Origin: Phycisphaerae bacterium | Lineage (GTDB): Bacteria; Planctomycetota; Phycisphaerae; UBA1845; Fen-1342 | DNA length: 6,060 bases | NCBI GenBank assembly: GCA_016935035.1 | Contig: JAFGRR010000107.1 | Location: 1 to 6,060, forward strand | Direction: 5' to 3' | Shown here: one piece after another, positions 1 through 6,038 of the stretch | Position numbering within the stretch: the first letter of the stretch is position 1 | How the letters are laid out: every line of letters begins with the position of its first letter | Made by a program: the position numbers and the translations under genes | The notes under the pieces: generated by a model | Seen by the model: only the letters and a program-made list of their open reading frames with translations | What the model was told of the DNA's origin: nothing | Databases searched by the model: none

Positions 1-3000
1 CCGGCAGCAGGTTGGCCATCGGGATAATTACCTTCGACTGTCCGGGCGGCTGCCAACGAAGCTCGGCAACGGCGTCTCCGCCGTTCTCGTAGAACTCCAT
101 GACAATCTCGTAGACCGAGTCGGCTTCGAGCGTGATGACGCCGGACCACTCGGTGGCACTCTGGTCGATCCACTCATCAATGAGCAATTGCCCATCGACC
201 CAGAGCCGCACACCGTCGTCGGTCGTCGTATAGAAGGTGTAATCACCGCTGACCGCCGGCGTCAGCACATAGCCAGTCCACTGGATGCTGAAGTCATCGG
301 CACCAAAGCCGGTCCACGGCACACCGTTGCCCCAGTCGAAATCGACCGTGGCGTCGATGCGGCCACGCAGCGTGCCAACGAAGCCCTGGTCGTCGAAATA
401 CGCACCCGACAGGCCGTTGCGACCGTCGATCTCGCACTCGTCCGGGATACCGTTGGCGTTGCAATCGGGACTGGTCAGGTCGTCGATGTCGCACTCATCC
501 GGAACGCCGTTAGCGTTGCAGTCCACGCTGACGCCGCTGGTGAGGTCGTCCGCGTCCGGCACGCCGTTGCCGTTGCAGTCGTCAGTAATCACAAAGACGG
601 CGGTTACGGTCTTGGGCCCGTCCATGTAGATGCTCTCGGGATTGGTCGAGCCGCTCAGATCGCCTTCCCACCGATCGAACGACCAGCCGCTATCAGCGAA
701 GGCCTCCAGATCAACCCACGTGCCGTAACTGTACGACCCGCCCGCCGGCGTAAGCGTCACGCTGCCTTGGCCGGTGACGTTCACGGTCAGCGAATACTGA
801 TCCTGTACGAACACCGCCGTGACCAGCTTGTGGCCGTCCATCGTGATCGTGTCAGGGTTGGTCGATCCCGTCAGGTCGCCTTCCCAGTGATCGAACGTCC
901 AGCCCGCGTTGGCGTTCGCCGTGAGTTCCACAAGCTGGCCGTAGGTATAGCCCGCCTCGTTCGGATTCAGCGAGACCGAACCGCTGCCGACAACGTTGAT
1001 CGACAGCGTATAGAGGTCCTGCGTGAAGACGGCCGTCACCGTCTTGTTGCCGTCCATGATGATCGTGTCCGGATTGTCCGAACCGGTCAGATCACCATCC
1101 CAGTGCGAGAATGTCCAGCCCGGGTCGGCGTTCGCCGTCAGGTCCACAGCTTGACCGTAGGTATAAGTCGCCTGATCCGGGCTCTTTGATACAGACCCGT
1201 TGCCGGTCACATTAATGGTCAGCGTGTACTGGTTCTGAACGAAGACGGCGGTGACAAACTTCGGCCCGTCCATGTAGACACTGTCCGGGTTGGTGGAACC
1301 CGTCAGATCGCCTTCCCAGTGGTCAAACATCCAGCCGACATCGGCATTGGCGGTGAGTTGCACGGTCTGACCGTGCGTGTAGGTTGCCTGGTCCGGCAGC
1401 TTGTCCACCAGACCCATGCCGACAATCGTGACGGTCAACGCGTACTGGTTTTGCACGAATACGGCGGTAGCGGTCTTGTCGCCGTCCATCGTGATCGTGT
1501 CGGGGTTCGTCGAGCCGGTCAGGTCGCCTTCCCAGTGGTCAAACGTCCAGCCGAGATCCGCATCGGCGGTGAGCTCGACCACTTGACCATATGTGTACGT
1601 GGTCTGATCCGGGTCCAACGTTACCGCGCCGCTGCCGACGACGTTCACGGTGAGCGTGTACTGATCCTGCACGAACACCGCAGTGACGGTTTTGTCACCA
1701 TCCATGTAGATGTTGTCCGGATTGGTCGAGCCGGTGAGATCGTCCTCCCAATGATCAAACGTCCAGCCGGCGTCAGCGTTGGCGGTCAGTTGCACCGTCT
1801 GACCATACGTGTACGTCGGCTGGTCCGGGCTCTTGTCCACGGAACCAGCGCCAATCACGCTTACCATCAACGTGTAGCCGTCTTGCACGAAGACGGCCGT
1901 CACGGTCTTGGAACCGTCCATGTACACGCTGTCGGGATTGGTCGAACCGGTCAGGTCACCCTCCCAGTGATCGAAGTGCCAACCCATGTCGGCGCTCGCC
2001 GTCAGCTCGACGGTCTGGCCATAGATATAGGTTGCCCGATCGGGGTACTTTGTGACGGAGCCGTTGCCGGCGATGTTCACGGTCAGCGTGTACTCATCTT
2101 GCGTGAAGTGCGCGGTGATCGTCCGGTTTCCGTTCATGACGATCGTCTCGGGATTGACGCTCCCGCTGAGATCATCGGACCAATAATCAAAGGTCCAGCC
2201 CGCATCGGCTATGGCCGTCACGTCAACAATCTGGCCGTACGTGTACGTCGCCTGGTCCGGATCCTTGTCGACCGAACCGCTGCCGACCACGTTGATGGTC
2301 AACGTGTACTGGTCTTGCACGAAGACCGCCGTGACGGTCTTGTCGCCGTCCATGGTTATCGTGTCGGGGTTGGTCGAACCGGCGAGATCTCCTGCCCAGT
2401 GATCGAAAGTCCATCCCGGGTCGGCATTCGCCGTCAGTTGCACGATCTGACCGTACGTGTAAGTCCCCTGGTTCGGGTTCTTCGTCACGGAACCACTGCC
2501 CGTGATGTTGATGGTCAGGCTGTACTGATCCTCGACGAAAACCGCTGTAACGGTCTTGTCGCCGTCCATCGTGATCGTGTCAGGGTTGGTTGACCCTGTA
2601 AGGTCACCCTCCCAGCGATCGAAGTGCCAGCCAGTGTCCGCGTTGGCTGTCAGTTGCACCGTCTGACCGTACGTATACGTCGCCTGGTTCGGGTTCTTTG
2701 TGACCGACCCGTTGCCGGTGACGTTGACGACCAGTGTGTACTGGTCCTGTGTGAAGACGGCCGTCACCGTCTTGCTGCCATCCATGTAAATGCTGTCCGG
2801 GTTCGTCGAGCCGGTCAGATCACCTTCCCAATGGTCGAATGTCCAACCCGCATCGGCGTTGGCGGTCAGTTGCACGGTCTGCCCGTATGTGTACGTCGAC
2901 TGGTTCGGGCTCTTCGAGACAGACCCGTTGCCAGTCACGTTAGCCGTCAGCGTGTACTGATCCTGGACGAAGACGGCCGTCACCGTCTTGTTGCCGTCCA

Positions 3001-5332
3001 TGTAAACGCTGTCGGGGTTGGTGGAACCGGTCAGGGCGCCGGTCCAATGGTCAAAGTGCCAACCGGTCGCCGCGTTGGCCGTCAGTTGCACCGTCTGACC
3101 ATACGTGTACGTCGATTGGTTCGGGCTCTTCGAGACCGAACCGCTGCCTGAAACGTTGACGGTCAGCGTGTACTGATCCTGCACGAACACGGCGGTGACG
3201 GTCTTGTTGCCGTTGATGTAGATGTTGTCGGGGTTGGTCGAACCGGTGAGGTCACCTTCCCAGTGGTCAAAGTGCCAGCCGGTCGCCGCATTGGCGGTCA
3301 GCCACACGGTCTGGCCGTAGTTGTAGCTCGCCAGATCCGGGTTCTTGGAAACCGTGCCGCTGCCGGTCACGTTGACGGTCAGCGTGTACTGGTCCTGGGC
3401 GAACACCGCTGTGACGGTCTTATCCTCGTCCATGTAGATGCTGTCGGGATTGGTCGAACCGGTCAGATCGCCTTCCCAATGGTCGAAATGCCAGCCGGCG
3501 GCCGGGTTGGCCGTGAGCTGTACCCAGGTATTCTCGTCATACGTTCCGCCGGAGGGATTCAGCGAGACGGTACCGCTGCCCGAGGTATTGACGGTCAAGG
3601 TGTATTGCGTGCCTTGGCTCTCGCTGATCGACGCCGCTCCGGTGATGATGAGAGCGTAGGCTTGGCTGCCGCCGCTGAGCGAACCCTTGTGCGTCACGCG
3701 TATGGTGTAGGTGTTCGTGCCCGGGCTGCTGACGACGACCTGCTCGACGTTGTCAGTGTCGTTGTCGCCGGTGGTGGCGCCGGAACTCGGGCTGCTGGGG
3801 TTGAGCGTCCATGGATAGTAGGTGGTGCTCGGCGATGCCTTGATGACCCGCAGGTCGAGGTCGTTCACGAGCATTTTGGTGGTCGGGTTGAGCACGTCGC
3901 CGGGCGGCGTGCCAGGCACGTCGGTCCAGCAGATCGACGCGCGCAGCTCGCTCGCCGAACCGTCGGTCGTCACGTACAGCTCATACGTCTGCCCCGTGCT
4001 CAGCGTCTGCTCGGTAATGGTCAGCGGCTCGGAGACATCCTCGGAAATCGTCTCGGCCGCCGTCTTGGTGTTCATCAGCCCCCAGCCGAACTTGTAGTCT
4101 GGCCCATTGTACGATCCGCACTCGTCCGCCGTGTGCAGAACCAGGCCCTTCAACGTTGACGAACGCATATCGCCGGTGTGCGTGTTGCGCCAGTGCTGGA
4201 TGAGCAGACCAAGCGAACCGGCTGCATTCGGCGAGGCCATCGAGGTTCCGGACAGCGTGTCATAGGCGCTGTTGGACGTGTCGTACGTCGAGTAGAGCTC
4301 GATACCGTTGGCGGCGATGTCCGGCTTGATGCGACCATCATCGGTCGGTCCCCAAGCCGAGAAGGAACTCATGCCGACACTGCCCGATCCGGAGTAGCCG
4401 CCGATGACATCATCGATGGCGGCGACGGCCAGGATGTTCTTGGCGCACGCGGTGGTGCCGACGCAGTCCCAATCGCCGTCGGGATCGCGTGTCGTGGTGC
4501 TCCACTGCCAACTACCGGAGCTGGGGTTGTAGTAGTAGTGCCCGCCGCCCGCCCCCGGACCATCGTCGTTGCGGTCGTTGCCGGCCGACTTGCAGATCAG
4601 GTAGTAGGGCCGATCGTACGCAATGTCGTCGTACTCATACGACTCGGACGAATACAGGCCGAACTTGTAATCCTCGGTCGTGCTGATCGTCACATCGCCG
4701 TACCAGAACCACTCGTAATACGAATAGTTGTAGTACCACCCGTGGACGTAGCCGTACGAGTGGTTCGACACGCGCAGGCCGCTGCCAGCGGCGGAACGCA
4801 TCTCGGACGTGTCGTTGTTCCACTCCCAGCAGTCGAGGTCGGCCGCCGGGGACATGCCCTTGGCGGCAAACTGCACGCCGGAAGCGATCATCGTGCCCGC
4901 CACGTGCGTGCTGTGATAGTTTGTGCTGCTGGGCGAGTCAATCTGCGTCGCGCGGCCACCGAACTCCTGGTGGGTCGTGCGAACGCCGCCGCCATCCCAG
5001 ATGCCCAGCGTCACGCCCGAACCGGTCAGACCCAGCCCGGTCGAGCCGCCCGGCAGACACTCGTCGGTGCTCAGGGAGTCGGCAGCATCCTCGTTGTGCG
5101 TGATGAAATACCACGGCATGCCGCGAACGAATCTCTGCAACTCCATCACGCCGGCGGGCGTCTCCTCGCGCACCACCATCCCCCGCGCTTCCGCAAGCTC
5201 GCGGGCCGCGGGCCCTTCAATGATGTCATTGACCTGCGCCCAAACGGGGGCCGCGGCCATGGTGCAGAGTAGTAGCGCAACGATCATCAGGCGCGCATCG
5301 GGCGCCCTCTCGCGTGTCTGTGCGTGGGACAT
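1..5332 (-). CDS. Secreted subtilisin-like (S8, KP-43-type) serine protease with 14 InlB-B-like repeats, DCN repeats and PA14 domain (3' end outside window)
   Basis: Predicted extracellular endopeptidase. The frame is open for 1777 complete codons from ATG 5332 to the left edge, with no stop. The start is supported by GAGGAG 10 nt upstream and by a signal peptide directly after it; Met16 would lack both. Order of parts: signal peptide 1-32; propeptide-like segment about 33-102; S8 domain about 103-428 with Asp113 (GIWDGG), His140 (HSTHVAGT), oxyanion Asn252 (SAGND) and Ser364 (GTSMASP); KP-43-like beta-barrel about 435-566; fourteen 72-residue repeats 577-1584; three DCNxNGxPD repeats 1585-1638; PA14 about 1640-1777. 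All catalytic residues are present, so it is probably active. The PA14 domain looks nearly finished at the edge, so the stop or a short sorting tail should lie just outside. No frameshift was seen. Natural substrate is unknown. The family call is firm; the surface or stalk role is inferred. Confidence 0.95.
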   Translation of the reverse strand, partial: MSHAQTRERAPDARLMIVALLLCTMAAAPVWAQVNDIIEGPAARELAEARGMVVREETPAGVMELQRFVRGMPWYFITHNEDAADSLSTDECLPGGSTGLGLTGSGVTLGIWDGGGVRTTHQEFGGRATQIDSPSSTNYHSTHVAGTMIASGVQFAAKGMSPAADLDCWEWNNDTSEMRSAAGSGLRVSNHSYGYVHGWYYNYSYYEWFWYGDVTISTTEDYKFGLYSSESYEYDDIAYDRPYYLICKSAGNDRNDDGPGAGGGHYYYNPSSGSWQWSTTTRDPDGDWDCVGTTACAKNILAVAAIDDVIGGYSGSGSVGMSSFSAWGPTDDGRIKPDIAANGIELYSTYDTSNSAYDTLSGTSMASPNAAGSLGLLIQHWRNTHTGDMRSSTLKGLVLHTADECGSYNGPDYKFGWGLMNTKTAAETISEDVSEPLTITEQTLSTGQTYELYVTTDGSASELRASICWTDVPGTPPGDVLNPTTKMLVNDLDLRVIKASPSTTYYPWTLNPSSPSSGATTGDNDTDNVEQVVVSSPGTNTYTIRVTHKGSLSGGSQAYALIITGAASISESQGTQYTLTVNTSGSGTVSLNPSGGTYDENTWVQLTANPAAGWHFDHWEGDLTGSTNPDSIYMDEDKTVTAVFAQDQYTLTVNVTGSGTVSKNPDLASYNYGQTVWLTANAATGWHFDHWEGDLTGSTNPDNIYINGNKTVTAVFVQDQYTLTVNVSGSGSVSKSPNQSTYTYGQTVQLTANAATGWHFDHWTGALTGSTNPDSVYMDGNKTVTAVFVQDQYTLTANVTGNGSVSKSPNQSTYTYGQTVQLTANADAGWTFDHWEGDLTGSTNPDSIYMDGSKTVTAVFTQDQYTLVVNVTGNGSVTKNPNQATYTYGQTVQLTANADTGWHFDRWEGDLTGSTNPDTITMDGDKTVTAVFVEDQYSLTINITGSGSVTKNPNQGTYTYGQIVQLTANADPGWTFDHWAGDLAGSTNPDTITMDGDKTVTAVFVQDQYTLTINVVGSGSVDKDPDQATYTYGQIVDVTAIADAGWTFDYWSDDLSGSVNPETIVMNGNRTITAHFTQDEYTLTVNIAGNGSVTKYPDRATYIYGQTVELTASADMGWHFDHWEGDLTGSTNPDSVYMDGSKTVTAVFVQDGYTLMVSVIGAGSVDKSPDQPTYTYGQTVQLTANADAGWTFDHWEDDLTGSTNPDNIYMDGDKTVTAVFVQDQYTLTVNVVGSGAVTLDPDQTTYTYGQVVELTADADLGWTFDHWEGDLTGSTNPDTITMDGDKTATAVFVQNQYALTVTIVGMGLVDKLPDQATYTHGQTVQLTANADVGWMFDHWEGDLTGSTNPDSVYMDGPKFVTAVFVQNQYTLTINVTGNGSVSKSPDQATYTYGQAVDLTANADPGWTFSHWDGDLTGSDNPDTIIMDGNKTVTAVFTQDLYTLSINVVGSGSVSLNPNEAGYTYGQLVELTANANAGWTFDHWEGDLTGSTNPDTITMDGHKLVTAVFVQDQYSLTVNVTGQGSVTLTPAGGSYSYGTWVDLEAFADSGWSFDRWEGDLSGSTNPESIYMDGPKTVTAVFVITDDCNGNGVPDADDLTSGVSVDCNANGVPDECDIDDLTSPDCNANGIPDECEIDGRNGLSGAYFDDQGFVGTLRGRIDATVDFDWGNGVPWTGFGADDFSIQWTGYVLTPAVSGDYTFYTTTDDGVRLWVDGQLLIDEWIDQSATEWSGVITLEADSVYEIVMEFYENGGDAVAELRWQPPGQSKVIIPMANLLP
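2..415 (-). other. C-terminal PA14 domain of the S8 protease
   Basis: Residues about 1640-1777. It opens with GLSGAYFDDQGF, continues with VDFDWGNGVPW and FSIQWTGYVLTPAVSGDYTF, then TTDDGVRLWVDGQLLID with Asp1705-Asp1706-Gly1707 and Val-Asp1713-Gly1714, and ends with YEIVMEFYENGGDAVAELRW and IPMANLLP. This order of strands and the DDG/VDG signature are typical of PA14, a beta-barrel domain often found in carbohydrate-binding enzymes and adhesins. The closing strand is present, so the domain is essentially complete although the gene continues beyond the edge. Role in binding glycan or the cell surface is inferred. Confidence 0.9.
419..580 (-). repeat. Three DCNxNGxPD calcium-loop-like repeats, 19-residue period
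   Basis: Residues 1585-1638. The motif starts at Asp1585, Asp1604 and Asp1623, a spacing of exactly 19. Copies 2 and 3 read DCNANG[VI]PDEC[DE]ID; copy 1 reads DCNGNGVPDADD and lacks the second cysteine. The D-x-N-x-N-G-x-x-D pattern resembles the calcium-binding loops of EF-hand, dockerin and thrombospondin type 3 repeats, so calcium binding is plausible. I associate this motif with secreted planctomycete proteins, usually near the C-terminus. Here it forms the hinge between the repeat stalk and the PA14 domain. Confidence 0.85.
581..3604 (-). repeat. Fourteen tandem 216-bp units encoding 72-residue divergent InlB B-repeat domains
   Basis: The array spans 3024 bp, exactly 14 x 216, and encodes residues 577-1584. 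Units begin at Tyr 577, 649, 721, 793, 865, 937, 1009, 1081, 1153, 1225, 1297, 1369, 1441 and 1513. Each reads roughly YTLTVNVxGSGSV, then PxQATYTYGQxVxLTANA, then GWxFDHWEGDLTGSTNP, then a variable x-[IV]-x-MDG, then KTVTAVFVQDQ. Nearly invariant core positions within a unit are Gly37, Trp38, Phe40, Trp43, Asn52-Pro53 and Phe68. This is the pattern of the divergent InlB B-repeat (Flg_new_2-type) beta-grasp-like domain of bacterial surface proteins. All units are cysteine-free. Units 3 and 4 share the longest similar stretch, also at nucleotide level, suggesting a recent duplication; unit 7 is the most divergent interior copy. Likely role, inferred: a long rigid stalk between protease and PA14 domain. 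Confidence 0.95.
3635..4030 (-). other. KP-43-like C-terminal beta-barrel (P-domain-like) of the protease
   Basis: Residues about 435-566, directly after the catalytic domain. Recognisable pieces are a strand leading to SICWTDVPG (Trp469), the block LVNDLDLRV at 488-496, DNVEQVVV at about 527-534, and YTIRVTHKG followed by YALIITG at the end. This order (W-[ST]-D-x-P, LVNDLDL, NN/DNVE, YTI-V, ALxI) matches the jelly-roll domain that follows the protease domain in KP-43 and its relatives, where it is associated with stability. A short linker (about 567-576) leads into the repeat array. Confidence 0.8.
4049..5026 (-). other. Peptidase S8 catalytic domain
   Basis: Residues about 103-428. The motifs occur in canonical order: GSGVTLGIWDGG (Asp113), HSTHVAGT (His140, with Ser in place of the usual Gly after it), SNHSYG at about 189-194, KSAGND (oxyanion-hole Asn252), SAWGPTDDGRIKPDI at about 325-339, and LSGTSMASP (Ser364). 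The SNHSYG and GPTDDGRIKPDI blocks and the following beta-barrel resemble the KP-43 group of subtilases rather than short classical subtilisins. The Asp-His gap is 27 residues and the His-Ser gap is 224, the latter long because of a loop with an aromatic-rich run at about 199-211. Cysteines at 168, 247, 290, 296 and 405 could allow disulfides. Confidence 0.95.
5237..5332 (-). other. Sec-type signal peptide of the S8 protease
   Basis: Residues 1-32. Arginines at 7, 9 and 14 precede a hydrophobic core at about 15-30 (LMIVALLLCTMAAAPV), followed by Val-Trp-Ala, a fair signal peptidase I site, giving predicted cleavage between Ala32 and Gln33. Cys23 lies inside the core but is preceded by Leu rather than Gly/Ala/Ser, so a lipoprotein signal is unlikely. 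No twin-arginine motif is seen. Confidence 0.8.
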
Positions 5333-5573
5333 GGGACCTTTTCTCCTCACAGCTTCGACCAAAGGACATGAAGGGACTCTGGCCAGGCGGGCAGCGCGCG
5401 GCCTAACCCTGGACGTACGCCCGGCGCGCCCCGCACGAACACCACCCTGGGAGACCCTCTCTTCCCCCTCAGCCTATCCGATTGGGCGTACGCAAATCAA
5501 GACAAGATACGCCTGGTGCAATGATGGAGGCAGATAATATACGACCTGAAGGCACGCTGGCGCGCAGCACCGC
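5333..5573. other. Intergenic region between the Rid gene and the protease gene
   Basis: These 241 bases hold no gene I can support on either strand. On the minus strand the only A/T-rich spot is TATATTATC (5533-5541), which resembles a -10 box but has no matching -35 box. A TTGATT...TAGGCT pair further downstream (about 5473-5502, 18-nt gap) is an equally weak promoter candidate. A short GCTG/CAGC hairpin just after the Rid stop (5556-5568) has no U-tract. The size of the gap argues that the protease has its own promoter rather than being cotranscribed with the Rid gene. Confidence 0.5.
5343..5348 (-). promoter_or_regulatory. Ribosome binding site of the S8 protease gene
   Basis: GAGGAG on the minus strand, 10 nt before ATG 5332. 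It lies within the run GTGAGGAGAAAAGG; a second weaker AGG sits closer to the start. It supports Met1 over the internal Met16. Confidence 0.75.
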
Positions 5574-5978
5574 CTATCGCACGCAGACGACGTCGGCCTC
5601 AATATCGATCAGCATCGCCGGGTCGATCAAGGACTCGACCTGCACCATCGTTGTTGCCGGCGGATTCTCGGCAAAGATCTCGGCGTGTGCGCGCCCGTAC
5701 TCCTCCCAACGCGATATGTCGGTGACGAACATCCGCGCGCGCACGACGTCAGCAGGCCGTGCGCCGGGCTTCTCCAATGCGTCGTGAATGATCTCCAGGA
5801 AACGTCTGGCCTGGCCGTACGCGTCCCCCGGCGTGACCACCTCGCCGCGCGGCCCGACCGGCGCGGTGCCGGTGACGTGAATGTGCTCGCCGGCGCGGAT
5901 CGCCCGGCAATAGCCGATACGGCGCCACCAGGGGGCGTTCGAGAAGACCCGTCCCATCGCTGATGCGTCGCGGCCCAT
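5574..5978 (-). CDS. Rid (YjgF/YER057c/UK114) family protein, non-archetypal (lacks the RidA arginine)
   Basis: A 134-residue cytoplasmic protein of normal length for the family, ending in TAG at 5574-5576. I chose ATG 5978 because AGAGGAG precedes it by 7 nt; a longer frame from 6035 has no such site and would add 19 atypical residues. Family features are the N-terminal WWRRIGYCRAIRAG, VTGTAPVGPRGEV (35-47), AYGQARRFLEIIHDAL (53-68), DVVRARMFVTDISRWEEYGRAH (77-98), and the C-terminal PATTMVQVESLIDP and IDIEADVV. Classical RidA deaminates reactive enamine/imine intermediates from PLP enzymes, using an Arg (Arg105 in E. coli, in PARSCVEV) to hold the carboxylate. Here the aligned residue is Thr109, so this is one of the Rid subgroups without that arginine and deaminase activity is doubtful. 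The later Glu (Glu127, in IEAD) is kept. Probably a homotrimer by family. No link to the protease gene downstream is evident. Confidence 0.92.
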   Translation of the reverse strand: MGRDASAMGRVFSNAPWWRRIGYCRAIRAGEHIHVTGTAPVGPRGEVVTPGDAYGQARRFLEIIHDALEKPGARPADVVRARMFVTDISRWEEYGRAHAEIFAENPPATTMVQVESLIDPAMLIDIEADVVCVR

Positions 5979-5985
5979 TGATTCG

Positions 5986-5991
5986 CTCCTC
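5986..5991 (-). promoter_or_regulatory. Ribosome binding site of the Rid-family gene
   Basis: GAGGAG on the minus strand (in AGAGGAGCG), 7 nt before ATG 5978. Spacing is ideal and it decides the start against the upstream in-frame ATG at 6035. Confidence 0.8.
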
Positions 5992-6026
5992 TGCACCCAC
6001 ACGTTATCAGACCGGCGGGGCAGTGC

Positions 6027-6038
6027 AATGTGCACATT
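6027..6038. promoter_or_regulatory. Perfect 12-bp palindrome upstream of the Rid gene, possible operator
   Basis: AATGTGCACATT reads the same on both strands and sits 48 bases upstream of the Rid start codon, where a regulator dimer could bind. No strong -35/-10 pair was found beside it; GATAAC (about 6003-6008, minus strand) is only a weak -10-like match. A perfect 12-bp palindrome is expected about once or twice by chance in 6 kb, so the evidence is its position only. Confidence 0.3.

Noticed and set aside
581..3604. CRISPR or other non-coding repeat array
   Set aside because: The period is 216 bp, the repeats lie in one open frame without spacers, and variation follows codons of a known protein repeat.
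188..5272. Long plus-strand open frames (188-1189, 1319-2593, 2624-3151, 3263-4159, 4178-5272), all in one register and partly repetitive
   Set aside because: They are codon-aligned antisense shadows of the minus-strand protease. The minus frame has a signal peptide, full catalytic motifs and recognisable domains, while the plus translations match no family and their repetition only mirrors the 216-bp units.
5237..5332. Lipoprotein signal with Cys23 as the lipidated residue
   Set aside because: The residue before Cys23 is Leu rather than Gly, Ala or Ser, and a good signal peptidase I site exists at Ala32.
5414..5492. Inverted repeat CGTACGCCC (5414-5422) / GGGCGTACG (5484-5492)
   Set aside because: Only 9 bp long with a loop of about 60 bases and each arm contains the self-palindrome CGTACG, common in this GC-rich DNA. 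No terminator or attachment-site features accompany it.
5556..5568. Hairpin GCTG-GCGCG-CAGC just after the Rid stop as a terminator
   Set aside because: The stem is only four base pairs plus possible wobble pairs and no U-tract follows.
5482..5963. Plus-strand frames over the Rid gene and other minus-strand frames in the same region
   Set aside because: The minus-strand frame 5574-5978 has clear Rid family motifs and a ribosome binding site. The others are shadows of it.
5979..6035. Longer Rid start at ATG 6035 adding 19 residues
   Set aside because: It has no ribosome binding site visible, the extension does not look like the family N-terminus, and a strong site directly precedes ATG 5978.
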